Source: Aquilaria yunnanensis
Taxonomy: Eukaryota > Streptophyta > Magnoliopsida > Malvales > Thymelaeaceae
Length of the DNA: 64,000 nt
Direction of reading: 5' to 3'
Assembly (NCBI GenBank): GCA_039654915.1
Contig: CM077595.1
Location: 50,375,501 to 50,439,500, forward strand
The position numbers and the translations under genes are program-made. Below the pieces are notes generated by a model, which saw only the letters and a program-made list of their open reading frames with translations, did not search any database and was not told where the DNA came from. Each line of letters begins with the position of its first letter. Positions within the stretch are counted from its first letter, which is position 1. Shown here piece after piece: positions 35,067 to 48,630 of this stretch.

Positions 35067-36652
35067 AGGGATCCTATCTAAGGATCAGGCTATGAGTTCT
35101 TCAGGAGGAGTATTAAGGGATTGTTACTTGGCTTTGCATGAGTTTTGGCAAAACAAGGAAAAGTCCCTAGTCTATGCACTAGAAATAAAGTTAGCCTGGT
35201 TGTCTAAATTCAAGGATACTTAGGGCAAAGATCCGTTGTTAAGGAAAGATTTTGGGGAAGAGGGACTTGGTATTGTGAGGAAGGAGTTCTGGTGTAAAGA
35301 CAGAATATTACACCATGAAGATCGACTCTATGTGCCGAATGTGTCAGTGCTTAGGCAGCAAGTCGTATAAAAGGCACATAGTAGTAGGTTAAGTGTTCAC
35401 CCTAGTGTTAGTAAGATGTATCATGATCTAAAGACATATTTCTAGAGGTTGAGACTTAAGAGATATGTAGCAAGACATGTGGCTAAGTGTTTGACATGCA
35501 AGATGGTTAAAGCTGAACATTAGAAACTAGCAGGCACACTTCGAGTTTACCTTTTCGAATGAAGAAGTGGGGGCCCATTACCATGGATTTCCTAGTAGGA
35601 CTGCTGAACACTTGGAGTTAGCATGATGCTATACGGGTGGTCGTTAATAGGCTGACAAACTTGGGACACTTTGTACCCATAAGGATTACTTACACTCTGG
35701 AAAGGTTCGCTCAGTTGTAAGTTAAAGAAATTGCGAGGTGACATACTAGATTAGATCATATCTGATAGGGATCCTTAATTTATATCAAGGTTCTAGAATG
35801 CTTTTTAGAAGGCATTAGGGAGTAAGCTTAGTCTTAGTACCACCTTCAATCCTCAGACTGATGGACAGTCTGAGAGAGTGATTCAGACTTTAGAAGATAT
35901 GTTGCATATGTGTGCCATTGACTTTAGATGTGATTGGGATTAGCATTTACCACTCATTGAGTTTACTTATAATAACAGTCACCAAACTATTATAGGTATG
36001 GCACCGTAGGAGGCTTTGTATGGTAGGTGGTCCATGATGCCCCATTGTTGGGCAGACCCTTTGGATAGGGTAGTTGTTGGTCCTGAGATTATAGTTGAGA
36101 CTACATCTAAGATAAAGTTCATCTATAAATGTATTAAGGCAGCCAACAAATGATAGACTAAGTACGCAAATCTGAGGAGAAGAGAATTGAGTGTTGAAGT
36201 TGGGGAGAAAGTGCTTCTCAAAGTGTCTTACATGAAAAGAGTTGCCAAGTTTGGACAAAATGGCAATTTAGCCCCTAGGTACATCAATCCTTATGAAGTT
36301 CTAAAGAAAATAGTGAAGGTTTCTTATCGGTTGGTGTTACCGCCCAACTTGTCGCAAGTGCATAATGTGTTTCACATTAATCTTCTAAAGGAATGCACAA
36401 TGGATCTAGGACAAGTAGTACATCCTTTAGTGGTACCCATTTAGGAAGACTTGGCCTACGAAGATAAACCCATTCATATACTTGATATGCAGCCCAAGAA
36501 ACTTTGAAGCAAGTTGATTCCAATGGTTAAGATCCTTTCGTCAAACCATAGTGAGGAAGAAGCTACTTAGGAGATGGAGTATGATATGCTGAAAGTATAT
36601 CCGAGTCTTTTTCCACAGTTATAGCAGAATTTGGGGGACCAAATTCCAAAAG
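35067..36652 (+). pseudogene. GyB element B2, pol remnant (integrase to C-terminal tail)
   Basis: Decayed GyB pol aligning with B1 (47505 down to 46000 on the other strand). It begins in the spacer after RNase H, passes the integrase (QTDGQSERVIQTLEDML near 35860-35905) and the GPY region (APRYINPYEVL at about 36275), and ends with EEEAT-stop-EMEYD and YPSLF. Stops are scattered throughout; only 36187-36444 stays open. Gag, protease and RT of this copy are gone. The polypurine tract AAAAGGAGGGGAGAA follows, then the start of a 3' LTR. Confidence 0.8.
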
Positions 36653-36705
36653 GAGGGGAGAATCCTTTGCCTCTCCTAGTTGCACTATAGACTATTGAGC
36701 ATTAG
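36653..36705 (+). repeat. First ~50 bases of the B2 3' LTR, cut by GyC
   Basis: TCCTTTGCCTCTCCTAGTTGCAC is a mutated form of the GyB LTR start (compare TGTTATGGACCTCCTAGTAG read from 45904 on the minus strand). It ends at ATTAG, the left target duplication of the GyC element. Confidence 0.6.
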
Positions 36706-39700
36706 TGTTACCTACTCTAGGGTAGCCCAGTTGTGGTGCCAAAATTGTGCATTGAAACTCCCAAGGTTGGAATGTTCTGTAGGCCATCTAAACAATACCC
36801 TTAGTGCGCATACCCAAGTGGCCCTCTTGTGCACTAAGTAAATGCATACATATTTGTCCAACCATTACACACATATTCACATTTCATGTACACCATAGTA
36901 GCAAGGAAAGAAAACACTAGCACAAGTCTTAATCTTAGCTACCATAGATTAGGCAATCTTATTAAGTGTAAGTGACCAGCCACTGTACTTGAAATTTATT
37001 CCAAAAAACTATACTAATCTAGCCATGTGACTGTTGGGTTTCGGGAGCCAAACAGCGCAGCAGAATTTAACCGAAACCCTCCAGGATCCAAGTGAAACGG
37101 GGTAAACCGGGTGTTCAAAAATTTTCATACCTAATTTTCGGTTGAGATCTCACTCAACTGCAGACTCGAATCACAAAACTTGAACAGTTGATGTGTTCAA
37201 GCTCTCTATGGTATCCACACGAGCCTCTCGGGATCACCACATTTCCACCACATCCCGGCAGATGCGTTTCTCTTGCGATCGTAGTGCTAGCTTGCGTCCT
37301 CCGAGGAATTGCAAGAGAAGAGTGCGGCTGTCCTTTTGGAAGGCTAGGGCAAGGAGACCTGCGAATTTCTCACTAGAAGTTGTATTTATAGTGAGACTCA
37401 ACTTCCAGGCTTAATGGGTTTCAAAACCCTAATCCAATTAGGCTTTAATTTCGGGCTTAATAATGGCTCAACTATTGGGCCCATTATTAATACGAAATTA
37501 TTGTGAAACCAAAACCCAAATTATTAGCCCATGCACTCTAATGATCCAAATAGCTCTATATGTGTGACCCAATAGGCTCTTCTCACATTGCCAATGATCA
37601 TAAATCACATTTATGATCATAAGCAATGAACGGTGTCTAGCAACACATCATTGCTACCCAAGTGACAAGATTGTCGATGATTTGACTGAACCTTTATGAT
37701 CATCACCGATATATGCCATTGTCCCTTTGTCCAAGATATAAAGACTAAGCACGAGACATGGAAAGTGTCACTCTCGTATAGCCCAATCTTTAGTTTCTTG
37801 ATTACCGACCAGACCAACTTAAACTGATGACATTGATATCGTATATCAACTCATCCGAGCATGGCCATGCATTTTTCTAAGTCTTACTCTATCAAGGGGC
37901 TCGAAGATATCACTCCTGTTACATAGGAGGGACAAATCCCATCTTGATCATACAAATCCCTCCACATGATATGTGACATACCCAATGACCTCCTTCAAGT
38001 TCACTCAGTTACGAGCAACAAAGGAAAGTATCAAAGTATGTGACTCACATGTAGGGAACCTTGATGATCTTAGGTCGAAGGACTACATATACCATGATCA
38101 CTATGAGAATCACTTATGACACTCATATAACGATCCATGTAGTGTTCTCATGGTGCGTCGGTCCAGTACACAAGTTCTCCAACTTGTACCCATATGCAGA
38201 CTACATATCTCATATTAGTCTCCACATATGCTAGTCGTTATGTTTTATTGCAACCCGCTCCACAATAATACTATACTAGAGACATCTGAGAATATCATTA
38301 TTCTAGGGTTACAATTATGTTTGTTAAGTTACACAAAAACAAAACAACAAACCATAATTGCTGGATTAATGCCTTAATAAAATATCATGACTCAATGTGG
38401 AAAAATACAATCATCTCATGATTGGCCTTTTGGGCACAACACTAATAGTGACCCCAAATTTTATTTGCTTCATTATCAAGTAAAGTCTTTAATCAAACTA
38501 GGGAATTTGGTTTTACATCAATAGCCAACCAAACAACCAAGTTATGGATTTTTTAATTTGCGTACAAAATTCTGACAAAATGAACAGTAACTTGGACAAC
38601 TTTGCAATGTCATATCTTTGGCTATAGGGATCCAAATTAAAAAATTCCAAATCCTGGATCAACCTATAGATTTGCTATAGATGTTTTCAAACTTCTATAC
38701 CAAGATTCAATTTATACAGGGCGATATTAAACTTTACGTGTAGGGTCCAACATCTTGCCACTTTTGGATGATTTTGTCCAAACAAAATTTCCAAACCATG
38801 CAAAGACTTCATTCACAAGGGATAAGCCCTCCAAGGCTATCCCATATATGTCCTATACATGTAGGAAATACATGATCTTCCATTTAACAACAATATATGG
38901 GCAAAAAATAGTTTAGAAGTAAGTAGCCTATCATTCACACTTAGGCAGCTTTGCACCGCATCACATACATAGCCCAAATATTACTCAAATGTTCACATAC
39001 TTGCCTCATTTTATATACACTACATGTACATGCATACATGCACCACAAAATGGTATTAATTCACCTAAATATGTACCCTAAGTTATAGAAGTGCCTGAGA
39101 CACAATAGACTCAAGAAACAGGATGCTGGACAGCTATTGCATAACATAGTAACCACCATCAGTAAAAATACCAAATGTCCTGGTAAAATCACTAAAATTT
39201 CCTGATCAAAACTATACATATGGAAGTTTAAGTACCAAAAATTTCAAATCAAAACTCAAACCAAAATGGTGACTTCAAATTTTATCTTTCTGCTGGACCT
39301 AAAATAGGTAGATTCGAGAGGAGTAAGTTTCATTGTGAAACTTAGTAACGATAACACCTGTACTATTAAGGAAATGTAACCCTCACTAAAACCTGCATCC
39401 AAAGACACTAAAACACAAAACCAAAAATGCACATGTACAAGATATAGCAACGACATGCAGTGGCCATTCACAACCAACAAACACATGGAATGCAGTAGAA
39501 ACATAAACCATATGTTAGTCCATAAAACATGTAATAAACTTGAGTAGATCACTATGGCAGCCCTCCTGAAGCATAAGCTTGGTCTTAGGAGAGTTTTAAC
39601 ACTAGTTAGTACTAACTTTGGCCTCTACAAACCCTTAAATTTGTTGCCATCACTGTTCAGTTCACACTAGGTCACAAAACCTTCAATAAGTGCACTTCCC

Positions 39701-40610
39701 TCACTAAGCTTGGTTCATCAAGCTTATGGCTCTCTTCCAAGCTTAGCCCTAGCCCCATGGATGCTTGAAAATATAGTCACAATCCATGAGGGAAAAAGAA
39801 CCCTTACCAAGATGGGTAGAACAAATTTTATGCTTGATCCTTAAAGCACCCAGGCAATGGCTCTAGTTTGCTTCCAATTGCTTCCTTTTGCCTTCAATTT
39901 CAAGTAGCTTTAAGTTTGAAGCTATGGTGGCTATCAAGGAAGTGTGGACAAGAGGGTTGGCTTTCTTTTTGCTACTGGAGGCCAAAATTATGGAGAGATG
40001 AGGACAAAGATGGACTTTAAATGGTCTTCATTGCACAAATACACTTAACTAGTCTTAACCATGCTTTATGTCCTTTTCCTTGCTACAAGACCATGGTTTA
40101 TTAACCTTGATTTCTTAGGCCACATTTGACTTCCTTATCCCATCCGTTAGCTGCCCTCCATAGTGTGGAATAACCCCACAATTTCACCATCTAACTTAAG
40201 TCAAAGACATACATATCTTAAGGCCTACATTAGAACACTTTGGTCCATTATGCCTTTTTGTGTTTTCTTTGTCCTTAGTTGTCTTCCATAATCAATTTGG
40301 CCCCCCAATATCACTTTCATACCATTCATATCTTTCTCATAACTCCCCAAATCTCTTTTGTGAAAGTTTTGCAATTAAGTACCAGAATTTCAAAAATCTT
40401 ACAAAAAAGTCCATTGGTTGCTTGAAAAACAAGCATTCCTTAAGGCTTTTCTTGGGGTCAAAGTTACTAACTTGGAACACTTTTAAGGAGGTGTTGATCA
40501 TGTCTTTTACCCCCCACACTTCAATCTCTTTGATGAGAATTACACAATATAATGGGTTTTGACCAATATGCCACACTTTGTAATTCTCCCATTTTGGTGA
40601 GGTGGTAACA
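36706..40610 (-). repeat. GyC 3' LTR (~2.48 kb, split by a solo Copia LTR)
   Basis: Left end TGTTACCTACTC at 36706, right end GGTAACA at 40610; about 2,484 bp without the solo LTR and one duplication. Its left part matches 55713-56150, the other end of the same element. Non-coding; the short ORFs at 39256-39552 and 40260-40669 are not supported. Confidence 0.85.
37032..38447 (-). mobile_element. Solo Copia LTR 2
   Basis: 1,416 bp in reverse orientation. Exact duplication GTGAC (37027-37031 and 38448-38452). The far end reads AATA rather than AACA, one base off the canonical terminus. It is more diverged from Copia-2 than solo LTR 1, so it is older. Confidence 0.95.
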
Positions 40611-40628
40611 ATCCTCCCCCACCCCTTT
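40611..40628 (-). promoter_or_regulatory. GyC polypurine tract
   Basis: On the minus strand AAAGGGGTGGGGGAGGAT directly before the 3' LTR start TGTTACCACC. Confidence 0.8.
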
Positions 40629-43468
40629 AAAAATTTTGGTCCTCCAAAATTGACTTTAACTTCAGGCATTCTAGAAGATACCTGTCCATAAAGTCTTTTT
40701 AGTTTCTCAGGTTCATTCTCTTTAAGAGTGGTGTGACCATTGAACTTTACCCATAGGATTGAGCTTGTTTCTTAGCCTTTTGGTATCCTTGGCTAAAATA
40801 GCTATAGGTTTCTCTTCATATGTCAAGTTAGGTTCCAACCATATGTCCTCCACTACAATAGCATGCTTTGTATCCAACAAACACTTCTTAAGCATACTGA
40901 TGTGAAAAACATTATGAACACTTGACATGTTTGGTGGTAGAGCTAACCTGTATGTTACCTTGCTAACTCTGTCCAAGATCTCATAAGGACTTATATATCT
41001 AGGAGCTAACTTGGTTCTTTTGCCAAATCTGACAGTGGCTTTGGTTGGTGCAACTTTCAGCCAAACATTGTCACCAACCTCAAACTCCAAGTCTCTCCTT
41101 CTTTTATTCACATAGGGTATAGTTCTTTCGTTGGCTGCCTTTAATCTTGCTTGAATCTTCTTGATCTTGGTAGTGGTTTCCTCAATAATTTTGGGACCCA
41201 ACTCTAGCCTAAGGTGCCATGCCAATGGTGCTCTAATAACTATTATTATATGAGAATTCCACCAATGGCAAGTGTGGTCCCATTCACCCTTGAAATGCAG
41301 CACACATCTCCTAAATGTGTCCTCTGGAATTTCTATTACCCTTTCAGTTTGCCCATCAGTCTGTGGCTGATAAGCAGTACATAGGTGCATTTTGGTACCT
41401 AGTGCTTTGTGAAAAGCACTCCAAAGCCATGCTGAAAATATTGGATCTCTATCAAATACAATGGAATCTAATATTCCATATAGTCTCACTATCTCTTGGA
41501 TGTACATCTGAGCCAACTTCTCTAGGGAATCTGTGAGTTTCATAGGTAAGAAGTGGGCACATTTGATTAGCCTATCCACAATGACCTAGATTGTATCATG
41601 CCTTAATCGAGTCATAGGCAACCGAGTCAAAAAGTCCATGGTTATGTTGCCTCACCTGGTTACTGGTATTGGTAGAGTTTGTAGGGTACTAGCTAGCTTC
41701 TGGTGCCCTACCCTTAGCCTTTGGCATGTGGCATATTTAGAGACATAAATAGTTATGTCTATCTTCATGTTTGGCCATCAACAGTGAGTCTTTCAGTCTT
41801 TATACATTTTCTCACTTCCTGGATGGATGTTCAACTTGCTAGTGTGAGCTTTTTCAAGTTATTCACCCCTGAGCTTTGGCTCTTTAGGCACATAGATTTG
41901 GTCCTTGAAGTACAGTAATCCTTGCTATAGGCAAAGTATTCATACAAGGAACCTTTTTCCTCTCTTGCTATCCTTTTCAATTTAGGATCTATCTTTTATG
42001 CCTTTCTGACCTATTCAATCCATTCTGATTAGATTGTCAATGTGTAGATTTAGGCTTCCTCCTACTTATGCCATTTATGCGATAGGCATAGTAGACTATT
42101 CTGCTCATCATGATCAGCTATGACTCTTCCTCTTAGAAGAATTATGTATTTCCTGCTAAAGGTATCTGCCACCAAATTTCCTTTGCCTTCTGTATACTCT
42201 ATGCTGCAGTCATAGTCTTTAATGTACTCAAACCATCCTGTTTGCCTCATGTTCAAATATTTCTGAGTAAACAAGTACTTTAGGCTCTTATGGTCAATGT
42301 AGATCACAAAGGAAGCACCTATCAAGTAATGCATCAATTGCTTCAAAGAAAAAATCACTCCTTAAAGTTCTAGGTCATGGGTAGGATAATTTTGCTCATG
42401 GGGTCTCAACTACCTTGACCCATAAGCAGTGACATTTCTATCTTGCATAAGTACACAACGTAACCCAGATCTAGATGCGTCCATGTAAATGATGTAGGGC
42501 TTGCTTAGATCAGGAAGAATCAATATTGGAGCTTCAATCAACCTCTGCTTAAACCCCTAGAAACTTTTTTCACATTTCTCAATCCACTCAAACCTTGACC
42601 CTTCTTTGTCAAATGTGTAAGAACTGAGGCAATCATGGAAAAGCCTAAAATAAATCTTCTGTAGTATTCAGCTAATCCTAGGAAACTCTTGATTTCCTTT
42701 AGAGTCTTTGGTTTTCCCATTCTTGAACTGCCTTGACCTTTTCAGGGTTTACCTTAAGTCCTTGTTCATCTATGATGTGTCCTAGGAAAGAGACTTATCC
42801 AAAATTGGCACTTGGATAACTTGGCATAAAGCAGATGTTCCAACAGAGTCTTTAAGACTATCTTTAGATAATTTTCATGTACATTTTCATCCCTGGAATA
42901 CACTAGGATGTCATCAATCAACACAACCACAAAATTGTCAAGAAGTGGTCTAAACACTCTCTTCATTAGGTCTATAAAAACAGCTAGGGCATTAGTCAAA
43001 CCAAATGGCATGACTGTGTACTCATAATGCCCATATCTAGTCGTGAATGTAGTCCTAGGAATACCTTTTTCCCTTAGTCTCAATTGTTCATTAGGTCAAT
43101 TCTTATGTTATGCATAGCAAGCCAATTCATACCCAGCACTATATCACACCTAGGAATATCAAACACTAGCAGATTAGTCTTAACCTTAGTCTTTTCTACT
43201 ACTAGCTAACAACCCTTAGCCAGCTCATCAGTGAAAAGATATTGACTACCTGCTGTTTTCACTAAGGATATCCTAGGCATGATTTCAGTAGGCAAATTCA
43301 TGGCATCAATAAATTTTCTAGCCACTATGACACAAATGCACGAGTATCAACCAAAACACTAACAGGCATACCATTAAGCTAAATGTTACCTTTTAGTGCT
43401 CCTCCCTGCTGTGATGTCTCTACCCTTTCCACTTGGAACACTCTGCCAGTTCTTTGTACTGGAGGACC
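40629..43468 (-). pseudogene. GyC pol (protease to C-terminal tail), decayed
   Basis: Read from right to left. The protease remains (43130-43400) have DTR in place of DTG. A join near 43085-43095 removes the N-terminal reverse transcriptase: sequence passes from VLGMNWLAMHN almost directly to [14 protein letters not shown] continues at 43083-42766 with LIDDILVYS. RNase H (42358-42062) keeps [14 protein letters not shown] and ADTFSRKY. The integrase is open at 41579-40722 with VFDRDP, TDGQTERV and APRYISPY, then tail LTYEEKP and KVQWSHH. The left stretch 41580-42060 holds a degenerate zinc region. No active polyprotein is possible. Confidence 0.88.
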
Positions 43469-45904
43469 TGACACGGTCCTCCTTGGCCCCTGCCCAGGAA
43501 GCCCTATGAGAGCTGGTCTCACGGTGGTTCCAATTGGCTGGTTGTATATGTGTGAGGATTAAATCCCATGATACTAGTTGATTATCCTAGAATATGCAAT
43601 ATGCATGCTCTTCATGCTTTGACTTGGTTTAATAAAAACATAAAGCATTAACTTGGCCAAGTAATTTCAGAAAAACTAACTATAATAGCCAAAGCATACA
43701 AAATCAACATTTGTGTGAGTTTACTACACAAAACAACTTGTGAGAACATTCATACATAAAGTAGACTAATTTCCTCACCCAAGAGTAACCCTAGAGTCTA
43801 GGACTCTTCATAACATAGACTATGGAGGCAACTAAGAGTACTATATATATACACAAGCCTCAACTGAGATCTTGTTGATCTAACTCCCACCTTGGATGCT
43901 AGTCCCAGTGGCAAGTCTCAAAAGTCCTTGTCCAGTGCTACTAGGCTCTACAGCCAAAGGAATACTCTGGTTAGTACTGTTACTTGACCAACAAGTACCC
44001 ATGTACACTAGAATCATAGAGATTCTCAAATGCCATACCTGTACACACAAAAGAGCACTCCGGCGATAATCCTCATTGATTACCCAATCCAACAAATTTA
44101 GTCTTTGCATAACATAATTAGGGAGTGAGAATTCAACATTCTTAGTAAGGGGTCTTCTGTGTACCTGCAAGAAAATTACTAGGACCCTACATATGATAAT
44201 GTATGTAACTTGCTATGAGCTAACATAGCATGAGGGTTTGATATATGTACATATAACTAGGCCTTTAAGACCTCTCCTTAAACTAGTCCTCCTCACAGGG
44301 CATCACTCCATGCCTAGCGAGTTCTGGCCACTAACTCGCTCCTAGTAAGCCATACCTTACTGATGCAATCATGTAGCCTTCCCTTAGTTGTTATGCAGGG
44401 AAATTATGGTGGAACTTTGTAGACTAGGCCATAAGACCTCCTTGTAGACTAGATGAACAAGGTTTCACCTTGCAACCTCATGGCTAACGGCACGGCTAGG
44501 TCGCCAAGGGTTCTAGACCTTTCACCTGAGTTAGTGGTACCTAGTTATGTTCATTTGCAACCTAGTTTCCTTGCTTGTTGCACATGCAACCATTAAACCT
44601 TTTAAAACTTAAGGAAACTCTTACATCTTGAGAGACTTTTGGAAGTCTTGAAGTACCCCCGGAATCCTTAGACCCTAAGATACCCTAACAACCCCCTTAG
44701 GTCTCACCTTGATCATCCTAGTAAAATGTGAAAAATTCAGCCATTTTGTCTATGGCGACGCATCGCCACAGTTGGTAACACTCGGCCAATTTTTTCCCTA
44801 GATTGGCGATGCCATCGTAGGCCTCGGCCAGTAATTGGCAACGAGTTGCCAGTCTGGGTTTCAGCAGAAATCTCACACATTTTGCTACTATGAACTTTGG
44901 ACACTTAGCAAACATAGTAAACATGCATAGAAAGCCTCCAAATTTCATACACTCGTAGACCATGTTGCACAGAACATAACCAACTATCACAAGCCAATCT
45001 ATGATGCTTTATAACATCATCCAAATCCTCTCAAACTTCATAGTCCACCACAATTCAACCAAAACCTCTCACTAATGCTATAGCTAGAACCACTCGAATT
45101 CTTTAAGCAAACTCAAGCCAATAGCATTAATTGAACTTGAAAAAATAACTCCCTTACCTCAGCTCTGAGTAACAAGAAAGAATCAAACTTCTTTTCCAAT
45201 CCACTAAGCCCAATAAAGTGTTACCTAAGTTCCAAGCTAAAACATAAGCACTAAGCATTAAAATCTTACTTTCTAAGCAAAACCCATGCTTCAAACTAAC
45301 TAATTAACATGAATTCAATCAAGCACACAATGCTTACCACGTATTAAAAATAAGGGATGGGAGAAAACACTCCTTCAAGCTCCAAAATCATGGTTTAATG
45401 CTCGGAATAAGCTCCTCCTAGCTTATAAACCTTGATGGCTTCGTGGTCCACCAAGAAAACCTTGATTCCAAGGAAAATTTGAAAGCAAAATGAGGGTAGG
45501 AAGCTTGAAAATGAGATTATGGCAGCCAGAGCCTCACATTCCCTTCTTAAACCCTCACCTAACACACAAACCATCAAAGTATTACGCTTAATTCGCTTAA
45601 GTACCCCATATTTGGTAACTTAGTGATTCTTGGTTAAAATCTTGTTTATTCTTCAAGTTTAGGTTAAGGTTGAAACTTAAGTTATAAAAACTCATTTTAA
45701 CTACTCGGGACTTGTCCTAACTATTCAGGATGCAAAATTACCATTTTTATCCTGAACTTCATTTAATGCCTTATCGTTCTCGGAACTTAGTAAACTTTGC
45801 TAAACTTCTCTATTCTTCCTATGTAAACTTGAATTAAGGTTCTAAACTTAATTTAAAACACTTTACCTTGATCAGGAGTGCCTGCTACTAGGAGGTCCAT
45901 AACA
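43469..45904 (-). repeat. B1 3' LTR (2.44 kb)
   Basis: Minus strand start TGTTATGGACCTCC at 45904, inferred end GTGTCA at 43469, 2,436 bp. It carries weaker copies of the GGCGA palindromes at 44753-44851. No gene is supported. Confidence 0.8.
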
Positions 45905-45919
45905 TTCTCCCCTCTTTCT
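45905..45919 (-). promoter_or_regulatory. B1 polypurine tract
   Basis: AGAAAGAGGGGAGAA on the minus strand immediately before the 3' LTR. Confidence 0.85.
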
Positions 45920-48630
45920 GGAATTTGGTCTTCTAAATTTCGTTGCAACTCCGGAAAAATACTAGGATATCTCTTCAGCATATCCTGCTCCATCTCCTAG
46001 GTAGCTTCCTCCTTACTATTCTTAGACCAAGGGATGTTAACCATCGGAATCCACTTAGTTCACAATTTCTTGACTTGTCTATCAAGTATCTGGACAGGTT
46101 TCTCCTCGTAGGTCAAGTCTTCTTGAATGGGTAACACTGAAGGATTAACTACTTGTCCTAGTTCCACTGTGCATTTTCTGAGTAGACTAACGTGAAACAC
46201 GTTATGCACTTGGGATAGTTTTGGTGGTAATGCTAACCGATAAGCAACTTTCCCTACTTTCTCCAACACTTCATAAGGTCCAATATACCTAGGAGCTAAC
46301 TTGCCCCCTCGCTCAAAATGGCTAACTCCTTTCATGGGCGACACTTTCAGAAGTACTTTGTCCCCAACTTCAAAACTCAAGTCTCTTCTTCTCAAATTCA
46401 CATGCTTAGTCTGTCGGCCATTGACTGTCTTAATCCGCTGCTGGATTAACTTAATCGTAGCTGTAGTGTCAGCTATGATTTCAGGACCGATAACTACCTT
46501 GTCTGCAGGGTCTACCCAACAATGGGGTGTCATACATCACTTCCCATATAAAGCCTCATATGGTGCCATTCCAATAACAGTTTGGTGACTATTATTATAA
46601 CCAAACTCGATCAGTGGTAAATGCTAATCCCAATCACCTTTGAAATCAATAACACACATCCATAACATATCCTCCAAAGTTTGAATCACTTTCTTAGATT
46701 ACCAATTAGTCTGAGGATGAAAAATAGTACTAAGACTAACTTTGCTTCCCAATGCTTCCTGAAAAGCATTCCAAAATCATGATGTGAACCGACGATCTCT
46801 ATAAAATATAATCTGATCTGGTATCCCATGGAGTCTCACAATCTCCTTGAGATACAAATGAGCCAACTTCTCCAATGTATAAGAAATCTTGATAGGTATT
46901 AAATGTGCCTACTTCGTCAGTCTATCAACCACTACCCATATAGCATCATGCTGACTTCGGGTATTTGGTAACCGCACAAGGAAATCCGTAGTAATGGATC
47001 CTCATTTCCTCACTGACAGAGGTAAACTCTGAAGTGTGCCTGCTGGTTTCTGATGTTCTACTTTAACCATCTGACATGTCAGACACTTTGCCACATGTCC
47101 TCCTACATCACTTTTCAATCCAGGCCACGAGAGATGTGTCTTCAGATGTTGATACATCTTACTAATACTAGGGTGAATATTCAAAGTACTACTAGCTGCT
47201 TCCTGTAGGACTTGCTGACTAAGTCCATCCACATTCGGTACATAGAGATGATCTCCATAATGTAGTATTTCATCCTTGTATCTGAATTCCTTCCTTATAG
47301 TGCCAAGTTTCGCTTCTCCTGAAATTTTCTTCAACAATGGATCTTTCATTTCAGCTTCTTTAACTCTGACTAACCAAGCTGACTGTACTTCCAAAATGTA
47401 GACTAGGGATTTCTCTTGACTTTTCCATAATTCATGCAAAGCTAAGAAAGAATCCCTCAACACTCCTTCAAAGGAGTTCGTAGCCTGATCCTTAGATAGG
47501 ATCACTCTCGTGTACTTTCAGCTCAATGCATCTTCTACCATATTTACCTTACCAGCACAGTATTTAATCGAACAGTCATAATCTTTTATGTATTCAATCC
47601 ATCGACGCTACCTCATATTCAAGTCCTTTTCTGCGAACAGATACTTCAAACTCTTATGATCGGTGAAGATTCTGAACGACCTCCCCATCAAGTGATGCCT
47701 CCATAATTTGAGTGCAAAAATTACTACTGCTAGCTCAAGATCATGAACCGGGTAGTTCAACTCATTGGGCCTCAACTGTCTTGAACCATAAGCAATCACC
47801 TGACTGTCCTGCATCAATACACATCCTAAACCAGAACCAAATGCATCAGTATAAACTGTAAAAGCTCTGTTCAGATCTGGCAAAACAAGTATAGGTGCAC
47901 TAGTCAATCTTTTCTTCAACTCCATATAGGTTTCTTCACACTTTGGTGTCCATCCAAATTTTTTAGTTTTCTTGGTCAAGGCCGTTAACGGTGTAGCTAT
48001 CACAGAGAATTTCTCTATGAATCGCCTGTAGTAACCTGCCAAGCCCAAGAAACTCCTTACTTCTATAACTGTAGTTGGTCTATTCCACTCAACTACTGCC
48101 TCAACCTTTTCAGGATCAACTGATAGACCTTGAGCACTGATGATGTGCCCCAAAAATTGAATCCTTTCAGACCAAAACTCACACTTAGACAACTTTGCAT
48201 AGTACTGATTATCCTTTGGCACTTGCAAAACTGTTCTAAGGTGTTTCTCATGCTCTGATGTAGACTGTGAATATACCAAAATGTCATTGATGAAGACTTC
48301 AACAAACTGATCCAGAAACAGCTTAAAGATCCGATTTATGGCTTCCATAAATACTGCTAGAGCATTCGTCACACCAAAAGGCATAACTGTATATTCATAA
48401 TGTCCATACCTTGTCCTGAAAGTAGTTTTCGGGATATCTTCCTCCTTAACTCTGATCTGAAAATATCCAGACTGGAGGTCAATCCTAGAAAACACCTTCA
48501 CTCCCCTGAGTCTATCAAACAGATCATCAATTCTAGGAAGCGGATATTTATTCTTGATTGTCACTGCATTCAACTTTCTATAGTCGATGCACAATCTGAA
48601 AGTTCCATCCTTCTTCTTCATAAATAACAC
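45920..48630 (-). pseudogene. B1 pol: reverse transcriptase, RNase H, integrase, tail
   Basis: Reverse transcriptase and RNase H are open at 48630-47608, with RIDLQSGYF and the catalytic box changed from FIDD to FIND (asparagine codon 48287-48289). RNase H reads FTVYTDAFG and [11 protein letters not shown], then a stop where tryptophan is expected after NMR. 47505-47002 gives the spacer and integrase zinc region (HLKTHLSW, CLTCQMVK). The integrase core (46534-47001) has stops and frameshifts. 46533-46060 is open and encodes the integrase C-terminus ([11 protein letters not shown]) and [11 protein letters not shown]. The tail then decays toward the polypurine tract. The FIND change would abolish polymerase activity. 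Confidence 0.9.
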
